64,000 nucleotides of DNA from contig CAVRND010000030.1 of assembly GCA_963722495.1 (NCBI GenBank), positions 49,724-113,723 of the forward strand, in the 5' to 3' direction. The DNA comes from Hyphomicrobium_A sp963722495. Lineage in GTDB: Bacteria > Pseudomonadota > Alphaproteobacteria > Rhizobiales > Hyphomicrobiaceae. Under the pieces are notes generated by a model, which was not told the DNA's origin, searched no databases, and saw only the letters and a program-made list of their open reading frames with translations. Shown here one piece after another: positions 9,274 through 18,072 of this stretch. A program made the translations under genes and the position numbers. How positions within the stretch are numbered: position 1 is the first letter of the stretch; every line of letters begins with the position of its first letter.

Positions 9274-10375
9274 GGTCAATCCCACGGTCATTACGCTCGG
9301 TATCGCCGGCATTCTGGCGATCGCCGTCGGCTTCTACGTCAACAGCGTCAGCTGGGGCCCGGTTGCCGAAGAGAAGACCACGCAGGCAAACAACACTGGC
9401 GCCACCGACGGCGCGAAGCTGAAGAACGACCTTGCCGCCATCAAGCCGACGTGGGCTGCCTCGGCCACCGGCCGCGTGGAGCCCAAGAGCGGCGAAGTGC
9501 GCGTCACCGCCGAGGTTCCCGGTCGCATCGTCGATGTCGCCGCCGGTCTCAACGACCGCGCGAAGTCGGGCGACCTGCTCGTTCGTCTCGATGACGATGA
9601 CGCGCTGACCAAGGTCACCGGCGCCAATGCCGAGGCCCAGGTGCGCGTACGCGAACGCAACGAAGAGGATGCGCGCGGCCTGCAACTCGAGCGCCGTAAT
9701 GCTGAAGATGCCGTCGCCTCCGCCGAGCGCGCCGTGTTCGGCGCCCAGCAGGCCTTCGATGATGCGCTGGACAAGAAGCGCAACAACAACGGCAGTGATG
9801 ACGACGCCGACAAGGCGCGTACGAAGCTCACCGACGCCAACAAGAAGCTGGCCGACGAGCGTGCCAACCTCGCTTCCGTGAATGCCAAGTCCGGCATGCC
9901 GCTGCCGACCCGCGTCGAAGCCGCACTGCAGGTCGCCCGCGCCGAGCTGACCGCCGCCGAGCTCGGCGTCGAGCACACGCGTGTGCGCGCGCCATTCGAC
10001 GGCACCGTGCTCAACGTCATTGCCAAGGAGGGCGAGGTTGCTGCCCCGTCTCCCGAGAACACGCTGCTGGTGTTCGGCGACCTCACCGCGATGAAGGTGC
10101 GCGCCGAGGTCGAGGAGCGCGATGCCGCGAAGATCCACATCGGTCAGCGCGTCGTCGTCCGCGCCGACGCTTATCCCGACCAGGACTTCGAGGGCCGCGT
10201 CGGCTCCATCGCCCAGTCGCTGTCGCAGCCCAACATCGTCTCGCGCGGCCCGCGCCGTCCGAACGACGTCGAGGTGCTCGAGGCGATGGTCGATCTCGAT
10301 GGCCTGCCGCCGCTGCTGACCGGCATGCGCGTCGACGTGTTCTTCAAGCACGACGCCACCGCATCGACGAAGTAA
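9266..10375 (+). CDS. devB: DevB-type HlyD-family membrane-fusion protein
   Basis: 369 residues from ATG 9266 (preceded by GACGGAAGG, overlapping the devA stop). N-terminal membrane anchor at about 8-28; barrel-sandwich halves around 70-110 (SGEVRVTAEVPGRIVDV) and 235-275 (LGVEHTRVRAPFDGTVLNV) with a long charged coiled coil between them (about 120-230, rich in Glu/Asp/Lys/Ala); beta-barrel to the C-terminus. It links DevC to an outer-membrane channel. A strong terminator follows, so the operon is devC-devA-devB. Confidence 0.92.
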   Translation: MLKVNPTVITLGIAGILAIAVGFYVNSVSWGPVAEEKTTQANNTGATDGAKLKNDLAAIKPTWAASATGRVEPKSGEVRVTAEVPGRIVDVAAGLNDRAKSGDLLVRLDDDDALTKVTGANAEAQVRVRERNEEDARGLQLERRNAEDAVASAERAVFGAQQAFDDALDKKRNNNGSDDDADKARTKLTDANKKLADERANLASVNAKSGMPLPTRVEAALQVARAELTAAELGVEHTRVRAPFDGTVLNVIAKEGEVAAPSPENTLLVFGDLTAMKVRAEVEERDAAKIHIGQRVVVRADAYPDQDFEGRVGSIAQSLSQPNIVSRGPRRPNDVEVLEAMVDLDGLPPLLTGMRVDVFFKHDATASTK

Positions 10376-10409
10376 CGCGGCGCCCTCACCGCGCCGTTGC
10401 TAACGTTTG

Positions 10410-10448
10410 AAGCGGGCGCACCCTCACCGGTGCGCCCGCTTTCGTTTT
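10410..10448 (+). terminator. Intrinsic terminator of devCAB
   Basis: A perfect 13-bp GC-rich stem (AAGCGGGCGCACC / GGTGCGCCCGCTT, 6-base loop) followed by TCGTTTT, 35 bases after the devB stop. Confidence 0.92.
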
Positions 10449-10458
10449 CGCGCTGCCT

Positions 10459-10501
10459 ATCCCCTCTCTCCGCTTGCGGGGAGAGGGGAAGGATGAGGGG
10501 C
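10459..10501 (-). repeat. REP-like hairpin repeat, copy A
   Basis: Contains CCCCTCTCTCC, a short loop, then GGGGAGAGGGG and a GATGAGGGGC flank. Read on the minus strand it aligns with copy B at 10916-10963 (shared GCCCCTCA, CCCTCTCCCC core). The two copies are inverted around the DUF559 gene. Confidence 0.75.
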
Positions 10502-10528
10502 AACAGCGATTACCCACGCCCGATGCCG

Positions 10529-10891
10529 TCATTTTTCTAGCTCGTGCAGAATAGTGTCGAGCACACCATCGAGGTTGCGGTCGATATCATCGTTGGTCAC
10601 GCGGACAACGCGATACCCAAGCTGCCTCAGATCGGCAGTACGCGCTTCATCGGCGGCAATCTCTTCATTGAGTCCGTGTGTTGCCCCGTCGACCTCGACG
10701 ATCAGCTTTCTCTCACGACAGGCGAAGTCCGCGTAGTAAGGACCTATCGCCAGCTGGCGGATGAACTTGAAGCCGCGAAGCCGACGCCCGCGCAGTTCCT
10801 CCCAGAGTTTCTCTTCGGCCCCGACTTGGCGCGAGCGCAAAGCCCGAGCTCGGTTCGTTTGCCATGGCTGCGGCCACGCATTGGAACTCAC
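10529..10891 (-). CDS. DUF559 family endonuclease-like protein
   Basis: 120 residues. The whole protein is the DUF559 domain (restriction-endonuclease-like fold, related to Vsr): LRSRQVGAEEKLWEELR, then FKFIRQLAIGPYYADFACRERKLIVEVDGATH, whose D and E/VDG positions resemble the metal-binding D...ExK core, then the GYRVVRVTNDDI strand. Such genes are scattered and often mobile in Rhizobiales; their cellular role is not established. It stands between two inverted REP-like repeats, unconnected to the neighbouring operons. Confidence 0.88.
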   Translation of the reverse strand: MSSNAWPQPWQTNRARALRSRQVGAEEKLWEELRGRRLRGFKFIRQLAIGPYYADFACRERKLIVEVDGATHGLNEEIAADEARTADLRQLGYRVVRVTNDDIDRNLDGVLDTILHELEK

Positions 10892-10915
10892 GCCTCACTG
10901 GTGTTCCAAGCTTCT

Positions 10916-10963
10916 GCCCCTCACCCTGACCCTCTCCCCATCAGGATGGGGAGAGAGGATGAG
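10916..10963 (+). repeat. REP-like hairpin repeat, copy B
   Basis: An 11-bp perfect stem (CTCTCCCCATC / GATGGGGAGAG, 2-base loop) inside a longer element beginning GCCCCTCACCCTGA. It follows the stop of the minus-strand RND gene and may act as its terminator. Inverted relative to copy A. Confidence 0.8.
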
Positions 10964-10967
10964 TGCT

Positions 10968-13900
10968 TTACTCCGCGGGGGCGGGGTGTGCGGGAGTGGC
11001 GTGGCCGTTCTCCTTCGCCTGGGCGGCCAGGTACTCCGGCGACTCGTCGGTCGGGCCGACGAAGCGGCCGAAGATGTACCAGATGAGCTTGCCGACGTCG
11101 TCCATCACCGTGAAGAACGACGGCACGAAGACCAGGGACAGCACGGTCGAGACGAGTAGCCCGCCGATCACCGCGATGGCCATAGGGGCGCGGAACTCGC
11201 CGCCGTCGCCGATCGCCATGGCGCTGGGGATCATGCCGGCGACCATCGCCAGCGTCGTCATGACGATGGGGCGCGCGCGCTTGCGGCCGGCGTCGATCAC
11301 GGCGTCGAAACGCGGAATGCCCTTGGCCACTTCCTCGACGGCGAAGTCGACGAGCATGATGGCATTCTTGGTGACGATGCCCATCAGCATCAGCAGGCCG
11401 ATGTAGACCGGCATGCTGACGGAGTTGTTGGTGGCCAGCAGCGCCAGCACGACGCCACCGAACGACAGTGGCAGGGACAGAAGAATGGTGATCGGCTGCG
11501 CCACGGAGCCGAACAGCAGCACCAGCACGCCAAACACGATCATCAGGCCGGTGCCCATGGCGGTCATGAAGCCGGTTGCCACCTCGTCCTGCATCTCGGC
11601 ATCGCCGGACGGCTGCAAGCGGACGGTGGTGGGCAGTTTCTGCTCCTCGACCACCTTGAGGAACTTCTCGCGCGCGCTGCTCATCGCGTAGCGCGATTCC
11701 AGATCGACGCCGATGACGGCGCGGCGTTCGCGGTCGTAGCGGCTGATGGAGCTCGGTCCGCGGCCGAAGGTGACGTCGGCAACGGCGGCGAGCGGAATGG
11801 CGACCCCGGCGGCGTTGGTCACGCGCAGGTTCTGCAGCCGCTGCATGTCGGTGCGGGCGTCCTCCTCGATCTGGACACGGATCGGCACCAGGCGATCGCC
11901 GGCGTTGAACTTGGCGAGGTTGGCGTCGATGTCGCCGATGGTGGCGACGCGGATCGTCTCGGCGATCTGGCTCGGGGCAACGCCGAGGCGCGCCGCGACA
12001 TCGAACTTCGGCACGACGCGCAGCTCCGGCCGGTCGATCGCCGCGTCGGCGGCGACGTTCTTGAAGCCGGGAACCTGGCGCAGAGCGCCCTCCAGCTTGC
12101 GCACCGCGCCGTCCAGGTCCTCGCCGCTGTGGGACAGCATCGAGAACGAAAGCTCGCGTTCGCCCCGCTCATTGACGTACCAGGCGCGCGTGTCGGGGAT
12201 ATCGGCCAGCTTGTCGGAGATGATCGTCTTGATTGCCTTTTGCGGCAGGGCGCGCTCGGTTTTCGGCACCAGATTGACGAACAGCGAGGCCTTGCGCACC
12301 TCGAGGCCGCCTGTGGGCGTGCTGCCGCCGAGGACGAACACGCTGCTTACTTCGGGAATGGTCTTGAGAACTTCGGCCATCTGGTCGGTGGTGACACGCG
12401 TGTCCTCGAGCGTCGCGCCTGGCGGCAACTCGACCGAGACGACGACGCGGGAGGTATCCTCGTCGGGCATGAAGCCGGTCGGCAGCAGCGACGTGGCGTA
12501 GATCGAGCCGGCGAACAGGCCAAGGCCGGCGACAAGCGTGAGGTAGCGTACCTTGAGCGTGGCGCGCAGGAACCCGACGTAGCCGCGCATGACGAACCCG
12601 TCACCCTCGTTTTTTTCGGGGACGGGTCGCAGGAGATAGGCCGCCATCATGGGCGTTATCAGTCGCGCGACGGCCAGCGAGATGAGCACGGCGATGGCGA
12701 CGGTGAGGCCGAACTGGCGGAAGTACTGCCCTGCGATGCCGCCCATGAAGGAGACGGGCGAGAAGATGGCGACGATGGTCAGCGAGATGGCGATGACGGC
12801 AAGGCCGATCTCGTCGGCGGCCTCGACGGCGGCGCGATAGGGCGATTTGCCGGTGCGCATGTGGCGCACGATGTTCTCGATCTCGACGATGGCGTCGTCG
12901 ACGAGGATGCCGGTGACCAGCGTAATGCCGAGCAGGCTGACGAGGTTGAGCGAAAAGCCGAGCAACTCCATGGCCCAGAACGTCGGTATGGCCGACAGCG
13001 GCAAGGCGACGGCGGCGATCAGCGTGGCGCGCATATTGCGCAGGAAGACGAGCACGACCAGCACCGCGAGCACGGCGCCTTCGATCAGGGTCTCCATCGC
13101 CGAGGTGTAGTTGCCGCGCGTGTAGGCCACGGCGTCGTCGATCTTGGTGAGGCGGACGTCGGGGTATTGCTTGCCGAGCTCGGCCAATCGCGCATTGACG
13201 ACATCGGCGACGGACAGCTCGCTGGAGCCTTTGGAGCGGAACACGGAGAAGGTGACGACCGGCTCGCCGCCGAGGCGCGCGAACGAGCGCTGCTCGCTGG
13301 CATCGTCGACCACTTGGCCGAGATCCGACAGGCGGACGTGGCGGGCGCCGGAGAGCAGGATCTTGGTGTTGGCCAGCTCTTCGACGCGGCGGGCGCCGGC
13401 AAGGGTGCGGATCGCCTGCTCCTGGCCGCCGACCTCGCCGCGGCCGCCGCCCAGGTCGACGTTGGTGGCCCGCACTTGGTTGTTGACCTCGGCGGCCGTG
13501 ATGCCGAAGGCCAGCAGGCGGTCAGGATCGAGCAGGATGCGGATCTCGCGATCGACGCCGCCGTAGCGCTCGACGCGGCCGACGCCCTTCAAGCCCTGCA
13601 GCTGCCGTTTGATCACGTCGTCGACGTGCCAGGAAAGCTGCTCCAGCGTCATACCCGGCGAGGACGCCGCGAAGGTGAGGATCGACTGTCCCTCGACGTC
13701 GATGCGCTGGACGATCGGCTCGTTGATGTCGCGCGGCAGCTCCAGGCGGATCTTGTCGATCGCGTCCTTCACGTCGTTGAGGGCGCGGTCCTGGTTGATC
13801 TCGAGGCGGAACTCCATGACCGTCGTCGACATCCCGTCGGTGACGGTCGACATGATGTGCTTGACGCCGGTAATGTTGGCGACGGCGTCCTCGATCTCCT

Positions 13901-14099
13901 TGGTGACTTGGCTCTCCAGCTCGGCCGGCGCGGCGCCCGACTGCACGACCGTGATCGAGACGAGCGGGATGTCGATGTTCGGAAAGCGCGTTACCGGCAA
14001 CGTCATGAAGCTGATGATGCCGAGCAGCGTCAGCACCGCGAACAGGACGATGGCCGGCACCGGCCGCCGGATCGACCAGGCAGATATGTTGAGGCGCAT
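10968..14099 (-). CDS. RND multidrug-efflux inner-membrane pump (HAE1/AcrB class)
   Basis: 1043 residues, full family length. N-terminal first helix (WSIRRPVPAIVLFAVLTLLG), two large periplasmic loops and about 12 helices. TM4 carries the paired aspartates of the proton relay (GILVDDAIVEIEN) and TM10 the lysine (MGIVTKNAIMLVDFA), so proton coupling is intact. It works as a trimer with the adaptor encoded just upstream (2-base gap) and an outer-membrane TolC-type channel not in the window. Operon order tetR, adaptor, pump suggests drug- or toxicant-inducible efflux. Confidence 0.95.
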   Translation of the reverse strand: MRLNISAWSIRRPVPAIVLFAVLTLLGIISFMTLPVTRFPNIDIPLVSITVVQSGAAPAELESQVTKEIEDAVANITGVKHIMSTVTDGMSTTVMEFRLEINQDRALNDVKDAIDKIRLELPRDINEPIVQRIDVEGQSILTFAASSPGMTLEQLSWHVDDVIKRQLQGLKGVGRVERYGGVDREIRILLDPDRLLAFGITAAEVNNQVRATNVDLGGGRGEVGGQEQAIRTLAGARRVEELANTKILLSGARHVRLSDLGQVVDDASEQRSFARLGGEPVVTFSVFRSKGSSELSVADVVNARLAELGKQYPDVRLTKIDDAVAYTRGNYTSAMETLIEGAVLAVLVVLVFLRNMRATLIAAVALPLSAIPTFWAMELLGFSLNLVSLLGITLVTGILVDDAIVEIENIVRHMRTGKSPYRAAVEAADEIGLAVIAISLTIVAIFSPVSFMGGIAGQYFRQFGLTVAIAVLISLAVARLITPMMAAYLLRPVPEKNEGDGFVMRGYVGFLRATLKVRYLTLVAGLGLFAGSIYATSLLPTGFMPDEDTSRVVVSVELPPGATLEDTRVTTDQMAEVLKTIPEVSSVFVLGGSTPTGGLEVRKASLFVNLVPKTERALPQKAIKTIISDKLADIPDTRAWYVNERGERELSFSMLSHSGEDLDGAVRKLEGALRQVPGFKNVAADAAIDRPELRVVPKFDVAARLGVAPSQIAETIRVATIGDIDANLAKFNAGDRLVPIRVQIEEDARTDMQRLQNLRVTNAAGVAIPLAAVADVTFGRGPSSISRYDRERRAVIGVDLESRYAMSSAREKFLKVVEEQKLPTTVRLQPSGDAEMQDEVATGFMTAMGTGLMIVFGVLVLLFGSVAQPITILLSLPLSFGGVVLALLATNNSVSMPVYIGLLMLMGIVTKNAIMLVDFAVEEVAKGIPRFDAVIDAGRKRARPIVMTTLAMVAGMIPSAMAIGDGGEFRAPMAIAVIGGLLVSTVLSLVFVPSFFTVMDDVGKLIWYIFGRFVGPTDESPEYLAAQAKENGHATPAHPAPAE

Positions 14100-14101
14100 T
14101 A

Positions 14102-15343
14102 TTACTGGGCCTCACTGATCTTGGGATCCGGAACCACGGCGCGCACGGCGTCGCCGTCGCGCAGGAAGGTGCCGGCGCGGGCGACAACGACATCGCCTTC
14201 GTCGAGACCCTCTTTCACTTCGACCATGCCGCGCGCGATCAATCCGGTTTTCACGTCGCGGCGGACAACGCGGCCGTCGCGTACGATCTGCACGAAGGCG
14301 CCCCCGGCATCGAAGACGACGGCCGAGGAAGGCACGCCCAACCCGTGGCTTTGGCCGGTCTGCAAGGAGCCGCGTGCAAAGCTGCCGATGCGCAGACGCG
14401 CGTCGTCGCCGAGGAACACGCGCACGCGGCCAAGGCGGGTCAGCTTGTCGACCTCAGGAGACACCAGGCGCACGGTGCCGCCGACGTCGCCGACGCCGGC
14501 AACGTTGACCTGGGCCTTTTGGCCCGCGGTGACCTTGGCAAGCTCGGTTTCGATGACCTCAGCGTCGAGCTCGATCTCGCTGCGCGCGACGATGCGGAAC
14601 ATGGGCTCGCCGGCGCCTGCGGCCATGCCGCCGATACGCGCCGTGCGCCGGCTGATGAGACCGTCGGCGGGTGCCTTGACCTCCGTGTTTGTCCGCTTCC
14701 ACAACAGCTCACGCCGCTGCGCCTCGACCTGAGCCTTTTCGGCTTGGGCCAACTTCAGGCCGCCGCGCGCCGAGGCAAGTTGGGCCTCGGCGCTCTTGGC
14801 CGCGGCTTCGCGCTGGTCGAACGTGGTGCCGGCGAGAAAGCCCGAATTCTTCAGCGGCTTGGCGCGTTCGTAGTTCGCGTTGGCCTCCGACAACTTGGCG
14901 GTCATGTCGATGATCTGGCTTTCGGACTGCGACATCGCCGCGTCCCAACGCGCGATCATCGCCTCCTTTTGGGCCAGTTGCGCGTCGAGCGATTCCTGCA
15001 CGAGGATTGCAAGCACATCGCCCTTCTTCACGCGGTCGCCTTCGTCGACTTTCAGCTCCAGCACGCGGAAGCCTTCGACCTCCGGCGCGACCAGGATCTC
15101 ATCGCGCGGTACCAGTGATCCGGAAACCGTGACCCTTTCGGTGAAGTCGGCTCCCGTCGCCTTGACGACCGACACGGCCGGCGGCGGGGCAGCCTTTTCA
15201 ACCGGAAGGTCGGCCGGCGTGCGCTCGGCATGGCTGTCGTTGCCCAGATAGGGCATGAGCTGCGGCGCCACGTGCGGGGCGAGGAAAATCCCCGCACCAC
15301 CGATGGCGGCCAACACTACGAGCGTGAGGAAAAACCTCTTCAT
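14102..15343 (-). CDS. RND efflux periplasmic adaptor (HlyD/MFP family)
   Basis: 413 residues: N-terminal membrane anchor or signal (MKRFFLTLVVLAAIGGAGIFL), lipoyl-like halves (about 70-110 and 210-245, with APADGLISRRTARIG), coiled-coil hairpin between them (about 115-205), beta-barrel and membrane-proximal domains. No lipobox cysteine, so anchored by the uncleaved helix or soluble. Its start overlaps the TetR stop by 4 bases and the pump follows after 2 bases. Confidence 0.93.
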   Translation of the reverse strand: MKRFFLTLVVLAAIGGAGIFLAPHVAPQLMPYLGNDSHAERTPADLPVEKAAPPPAVSVVKATGADFTERVTVSGSLVPRDEILVAPEVEGFRVLELKVDEGDRVKKGDVLAILVQESLDAQLAQKEAMIARWDAAMSQSESQIIDMTAKLSEANANYERAKPLKNSGFLAGTTFDQREAAAKSAEAQLASARGGLKLAQAEKAQVEAQRRELLWKRTNTEVKAPADGLISRRTARIGGMAAGAGEPMFRIVARSEIELDAEVIETELAKVTAGQKAQVNVAGVGDVGGTVRLVSPEVDKLTRLGRVRVFLGDDARLRIGSFARGSLQTGQSHGLGVPSSAVVFDAGGAFVQIVRDGRVVRRDVKTGLIARGMVEVKEGLDEGDVVVARAGTFLRDGDAVRAVVPDPKISEAQ

Positions 15344-15975
15344 CGACGTTTCTCCGCGGCTTTGTCTTCTGTGAGCGTTTCAGGCGTGACGTTGAGCAGC
15401 TTGCCGATCAGCGACATGACCGCTGGAAGGAGCGCCTTGGAATCGAAGTTGGGGTCGAGTGCGCGGCGCATGAACATGCCGTCACCGATGACGAAGAAGA
15501 GCTTGGTGAGGGTAGGAATATCGACGTCGGGGGCGATACGGCCCTGGGCGGCGAGCGCGGCGAACAGCTTCTCGAAGCTCTCCTGCACGTAGCGATCGAC
15601 TGAGCGATAGATCTCCCCGACCTTCGGATTGCGCGTCGATTCAAGACCGATCTCGAGGCACATGGTGCGCTTGTGAGCGGGCTCCTCGTCGAAGTAGTGA
15701 GTGCCGAGGCTGGACAGTGACTGCATGAGGTCGGCCGCTCCCGCGAGGTCGGCGAAGCGCTCTGCAAAGTCTGACCGATCCCGCTCGGCGAGGCCGGCGA
15801 TCAGATCCTCCTTCGAATTGAAGTAGACGTAGAGGGCGCCGGGGCTGATCAGCGCCTCCTTGCAGATGTCCTGCATGGTCGTGCGGTGAAAACCGGCGCG
15901 CGCAAAGCAGACCTCGGCGGCGTCGAGGATGTGCTCGCGACGAGCGCGCTGGGTAGCGGGTTTGAGCTTGGGCAT
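15340..15975 (-). CDS. TetR/AcrR-family repressor of the RND operon
   Basis: About 211 residues when started at MPKLKPATQRARRE (15975; AAGG just upstream). The HTH region (ILDAAEVCFARAGFHRTTMQDICKEALISPGALYVYFNSKEDLI) is textbook TetR; the rest is a helical ligand-binding and dimer domain. First gene of the operon with the adaptor and pump. A palindrome at 16026-16047, 51 bases upstream, is its likely autoregulatory operator. Confidence 0.92.
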   Translation of the reverse strand: MPKLKPATQRARREHILDAAEVCFARAGFHRTTMQDICKEALISPGALYVYFNSKEDLIAGLAERDRSDFAERFADLAGAADLMQSLSSLGTHYFDEEPAHKRTMCLEIGLESTRNPKVGEIYRSVDRYVQESFEKLFAALAAQGRIAPDVDIPTLTKLFFVIGDGMFMRRALDPNFDSKALLPAVMSLIGKLLNVTPETLTEDKAAEKRR

Positions 15976-16025
15976 GGCGCCTTGAGCCGAAGAGTTTCTT
16001 ACCGTGTGCCTCGTAATGGCACATA

Positions 16026-16047
16026 ACAAAACGAACAACCGTTTTGT
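16026..16047. promoter_or_regulatory. TetR operator for the efflux operon
   Basis: Perfect inverted repeat ACAAAACG, 6 bases, CGTTTTGT, just upstream of tetR. One further flanking base pair is also symmetric. Length and position fit a TetR dimer site controlling tetR-adaptor-pump. Confidence 0.75.
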
Positions 16048-16146
16048 TTGCACTCTATCGTGGCGGGTTGATGGCGCCGTTCCTTGCGTCACAGTCGCGG
16101 CAAATCTTTTGCGCGGCCGCTGTGTTTATCGGGGCGCTGGGATGCT

Positions 16147-16905
16147 TCAGAACTGGGTCAATACGTTGACCGTGGCATAGGGATCCTGCAGCGACTGGGC
16201 CTCCTCGAGGAAACGCCCAGCGAAGCCCCCGGCCAGCGAGAACTCTCCGCCGTACCAGGCGTAGCGCCCGAACAGGCCGACGCGCGCATCCTCGCCGAGG
16301 TCGTTGGCGTTCAGCCCTCCTTCAAGGCCGAGTGAGATGTCGCCATAGACCCGGTAGCCGGCGCGCATGCGGGCGGCCGACGTCTGGTGCGCGCTGGTCC
16401 AGGAAAGATCCATCGAGGACCATGCGGAGGCGCCCATGTTGAGCCAGAACTCTGCCGCCAACTTCGGGCCAAATGCTTGACCCTGCACGGGATTTTCTGG
16501 GTCGAAGGGGGCGATGTCGTGCTCGATGGCGGCGACTCCGACGAACGCCTTGGCGGTCAAGGGGCCGAAGCGCTTCAGATAGCCGACCAGCGCCTCGGCG
16601 AATGCGGTTTCCGCCGTGAAGGAGACGAGTTGCGCTCGCCGCTCGCCGACATAGGTGTAGCCGCCATAACCGCCCGCGACGCGCAAACGAAGACCATCGT
16701 CGAAGACGTTGCTGTAGGGGGCGACGGTGGCTCCCGAGTAGAGAAGCCAGACATGACCGGAGACATCGGCGCCGGTCCAGATCTCGCGCCAGCCGGGCGG
16801 TGTCACGGGGTCGGCAGTAGCGGCCCAGGGCACGAACAGCGAAGACATGATCGCGACCGTGGCCGCGACGGCTCTACACCTAAATTTGGAAAGCAGCCTC
16901 GGCAT
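16147..16905 (-). CDS. bcsS: BcsS-like cellulose biosynthesis outer-membrane barrel protein
   Basis: 252 residues: signal peptide (about 1-31, ending ATADP), then repeated amphipathic beta-strands with alternating aromatic and glycine residues (HVWLLYSGATVAPYSN, LRVAGGYGGYTYVG, AEFWLNMGASAWSSMDLSWTS, GGEFSLAGGFAGRF). The pattern and length match the alphaproteobacterial BcsS family, predicted to form a beta-barrel in the outer membrane. No other cellulose genes are nearby, so the role is inferred only from the family. Confidence 0.8.
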   Translation of the reverse strand: MPRLLSKFRCRAVAATVAIMSSLFVPWAATADPVTPPGWREIWTGADVSGHVWLLYSGATVAPYSNVFDDGLRLRVAGGYGGYTYVGERRAQLVSFTAETAFAEALVGYLKRFGPLTAKAFVGVAAIEHDIAPFDPENPVQGQAFGPKLAAEFWLNMGASAWSSMDLSWTSAHQTSAARMRAGYRVYGDISLGLEGGLNANDLGEDARVGLFGRYAWYGGEFSLAGGFAGRFLEEAQSLQDPYATVNVLTQF

Positions 16906-17216
16906 ACGCGATTACAGAACAAAGAAAGAACATGAGATAATTAAACGGTGGATTAACCAAATTGATCATTATCTACAACTTGAAGTCAACATCATTCAGT
17001 GCGTCGAGCCCCGATTGTACTGTTGTGGGGCGATAACGTTTCCGCGACGGCGGGTGATTTGCTCCTGTGCATAGAGTTGATTTCTGTCATCCTCCTCGCA
17101 CTTCCACCTGATAACATTTCACTTGTAGGGTTGCTTCAAACCCTCAACGGAGACGGCCTAAAGCCCCCGGCTCCCCCGCCGCAATCAGGCCGTCCACACC
17201 TAGGGAGGACGTATCC
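16906..17216. other. Divergent spacer between bcsS and phasin gene
   Basis: 311 bases, AT-richer than the surroundings, holding the two opposing promoters. No gene, operator or RNA was recognised. A good ribosome site (AGGGAGG) ends it in front of the phasin ATG. Confidence 0.5.
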
Positions 17217-17650
17217 ATGGTTGCTCATGCGTCGAATTCGCATGCGAACGGCAAATCTCCTGCACACAGCGCGTTTCAAATGTACTTCGGAGGGCTGGAA
17301 GCCTTCGGCCAGACCTTTGATCCGTTCCTGAAGGGCTTGGCGCGCACCCAACTCGAAGTGCTCGGTTTCGCCAACCGACGGGCCCAGGCCTACATGCAGA
17401 TCCCGGCGCAGGCCGCCCAGTGCCGCACACCACAGGACCTGATCGCCGCCCAGACCCAGTTCTGGCGCGCCGCCTACGAGGACTACACCGAGAGCGTGGG
17501 CCGGGTGACGAATGCGCTGTCGGCCTTCGTGCCGTCGAACCTCGCGGCGCTTACCGATGAGGCGCTCGCCAACGCGCACGACTACATCGCCTTCCCAGAG
17601 GCGAAGGAGCAGCCGAACGGCGGGCGTTCTCGCAGCGCAAGGCGGCCTAG
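17217..17650 (+). CDS. Phasin family protein (frameshifted near its end)
   Basis: Starts MVAHASNSHANGK after AGGGAGG. Residues about 20-125 match the alphaproteobacterial phasin pattern (FGGLEAFGQTFDPFLKGLARTQLEVLGFANRRAQAYMQIPAQAAQCRTPQDLIAAQTQFWRAAYEDYTES), helical granule-binding proteins of polyhydroxyalkanoate inclusions. After about residue 137 the frame turns Arg-rich, whereas the alternative frame gives RRAFSQRKAA and a stop at 17648-17650, a plausible native end. I infer a one-base error near 17620, close to the edge of this DNA source. Confidence 0.75.
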
Positions 17651-17975
17651 GCGCAAGGATCCTTGGCGATGGCGTGCTCCGCGAAGGTCCCGTTGCCGAT
17701 GCCGAAGACCTCGTCCCCGGCGCGAACCGGGTCACCGGCGCCGACCGCCGTGACGATACCGGCCAGGTCGCGGCCGGGGATCGGCTGCCGGTCGGCGCAG
17801 CCCCATGGCCAGCCGCACGGCGAACGGCGTCCCGGTCATCAGGTGCCAGGTGCCGCGGTCGAGCCCCGCCGCGTGGACGCGGACCAGCACCTCGTCGGCG
17901 CGCGCGCGCGGGGGACGGCGGCTCGGCGAGCCGAGGACCTCGGGGTCCCGTAGCCGCCTGCACGATCGCGCGCAT
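17651..17975 (-). pseudogene. Truncated, frameshifted quinone-oxidoreductase-type dehydrogenase (MDR family), actinobacterial style
   Basis: Begins MRAIVQA at 17975, typical of NADPH:quinone reductase-like MDR proteins. Conserved pieces appear in successive frames: DEVLVRVHAAGLDRGTWHLMTG, then RQPIPGRDLAGIVTAVGAG and GDEVFGIGNGTFAEHAIA. It stops after about 105 residues, before the nucleotide-binding domain, exactly where alphaproteobacterial sequence begins. The 3' two-thirds are missing because of the junction, not decay within the gene. Divergent from the TetR gene and probably its target. Confidence 0.7.
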
Positions 17976-18036
17976 GGTGGTGGTCCGGCCGTTGGTCTTG
18001 CCGTCGGTCGTGGTGTCATGACGGTCTCTGAGGTTT

Positions 18037-18049
18037 CGTACTTAGTACG
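18037..18049. promoter_or_regulatory. TetR operator, copy 1
   Basis: Perfect palindrome CGTAC-TTA-GTACG in the divergent spacer between the dehydrogenase fragment and the TetR gene. A second copy lies 23 bp away centre to centre. Confidence 0.8.
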
Positions 18050-18059
18050 GCGACAATAT

Positions 18060-18072
18060 CGTACAATGTACG
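18060..18072. promoter_or_regulatory. TetR operator, copy 2
   Basis: Perfect palindrome CGTAC-AAT-GTACG, same arms as copy 1 with a different 3-base centre, ending just before the TetR start (ATG at 18066 inside it, or 18075). Expected to give divergent autoregulation. Confidence 0.8.

Noticed and set aside
9245..10351. Minus-strand open frame opposite devB
   Set aside because: Shadow of the adaptor gene; the plus-strand protein has full HlyD architecture.
12129..14732. Plus-strand open frame of 867 codons opposite the RND pump and adaptor
   Set aside because: It is the antisense shadow of two well-supported genes in GC-rich DNA, with an Asp/Gly/Arg-rich composition and no domain pattern.
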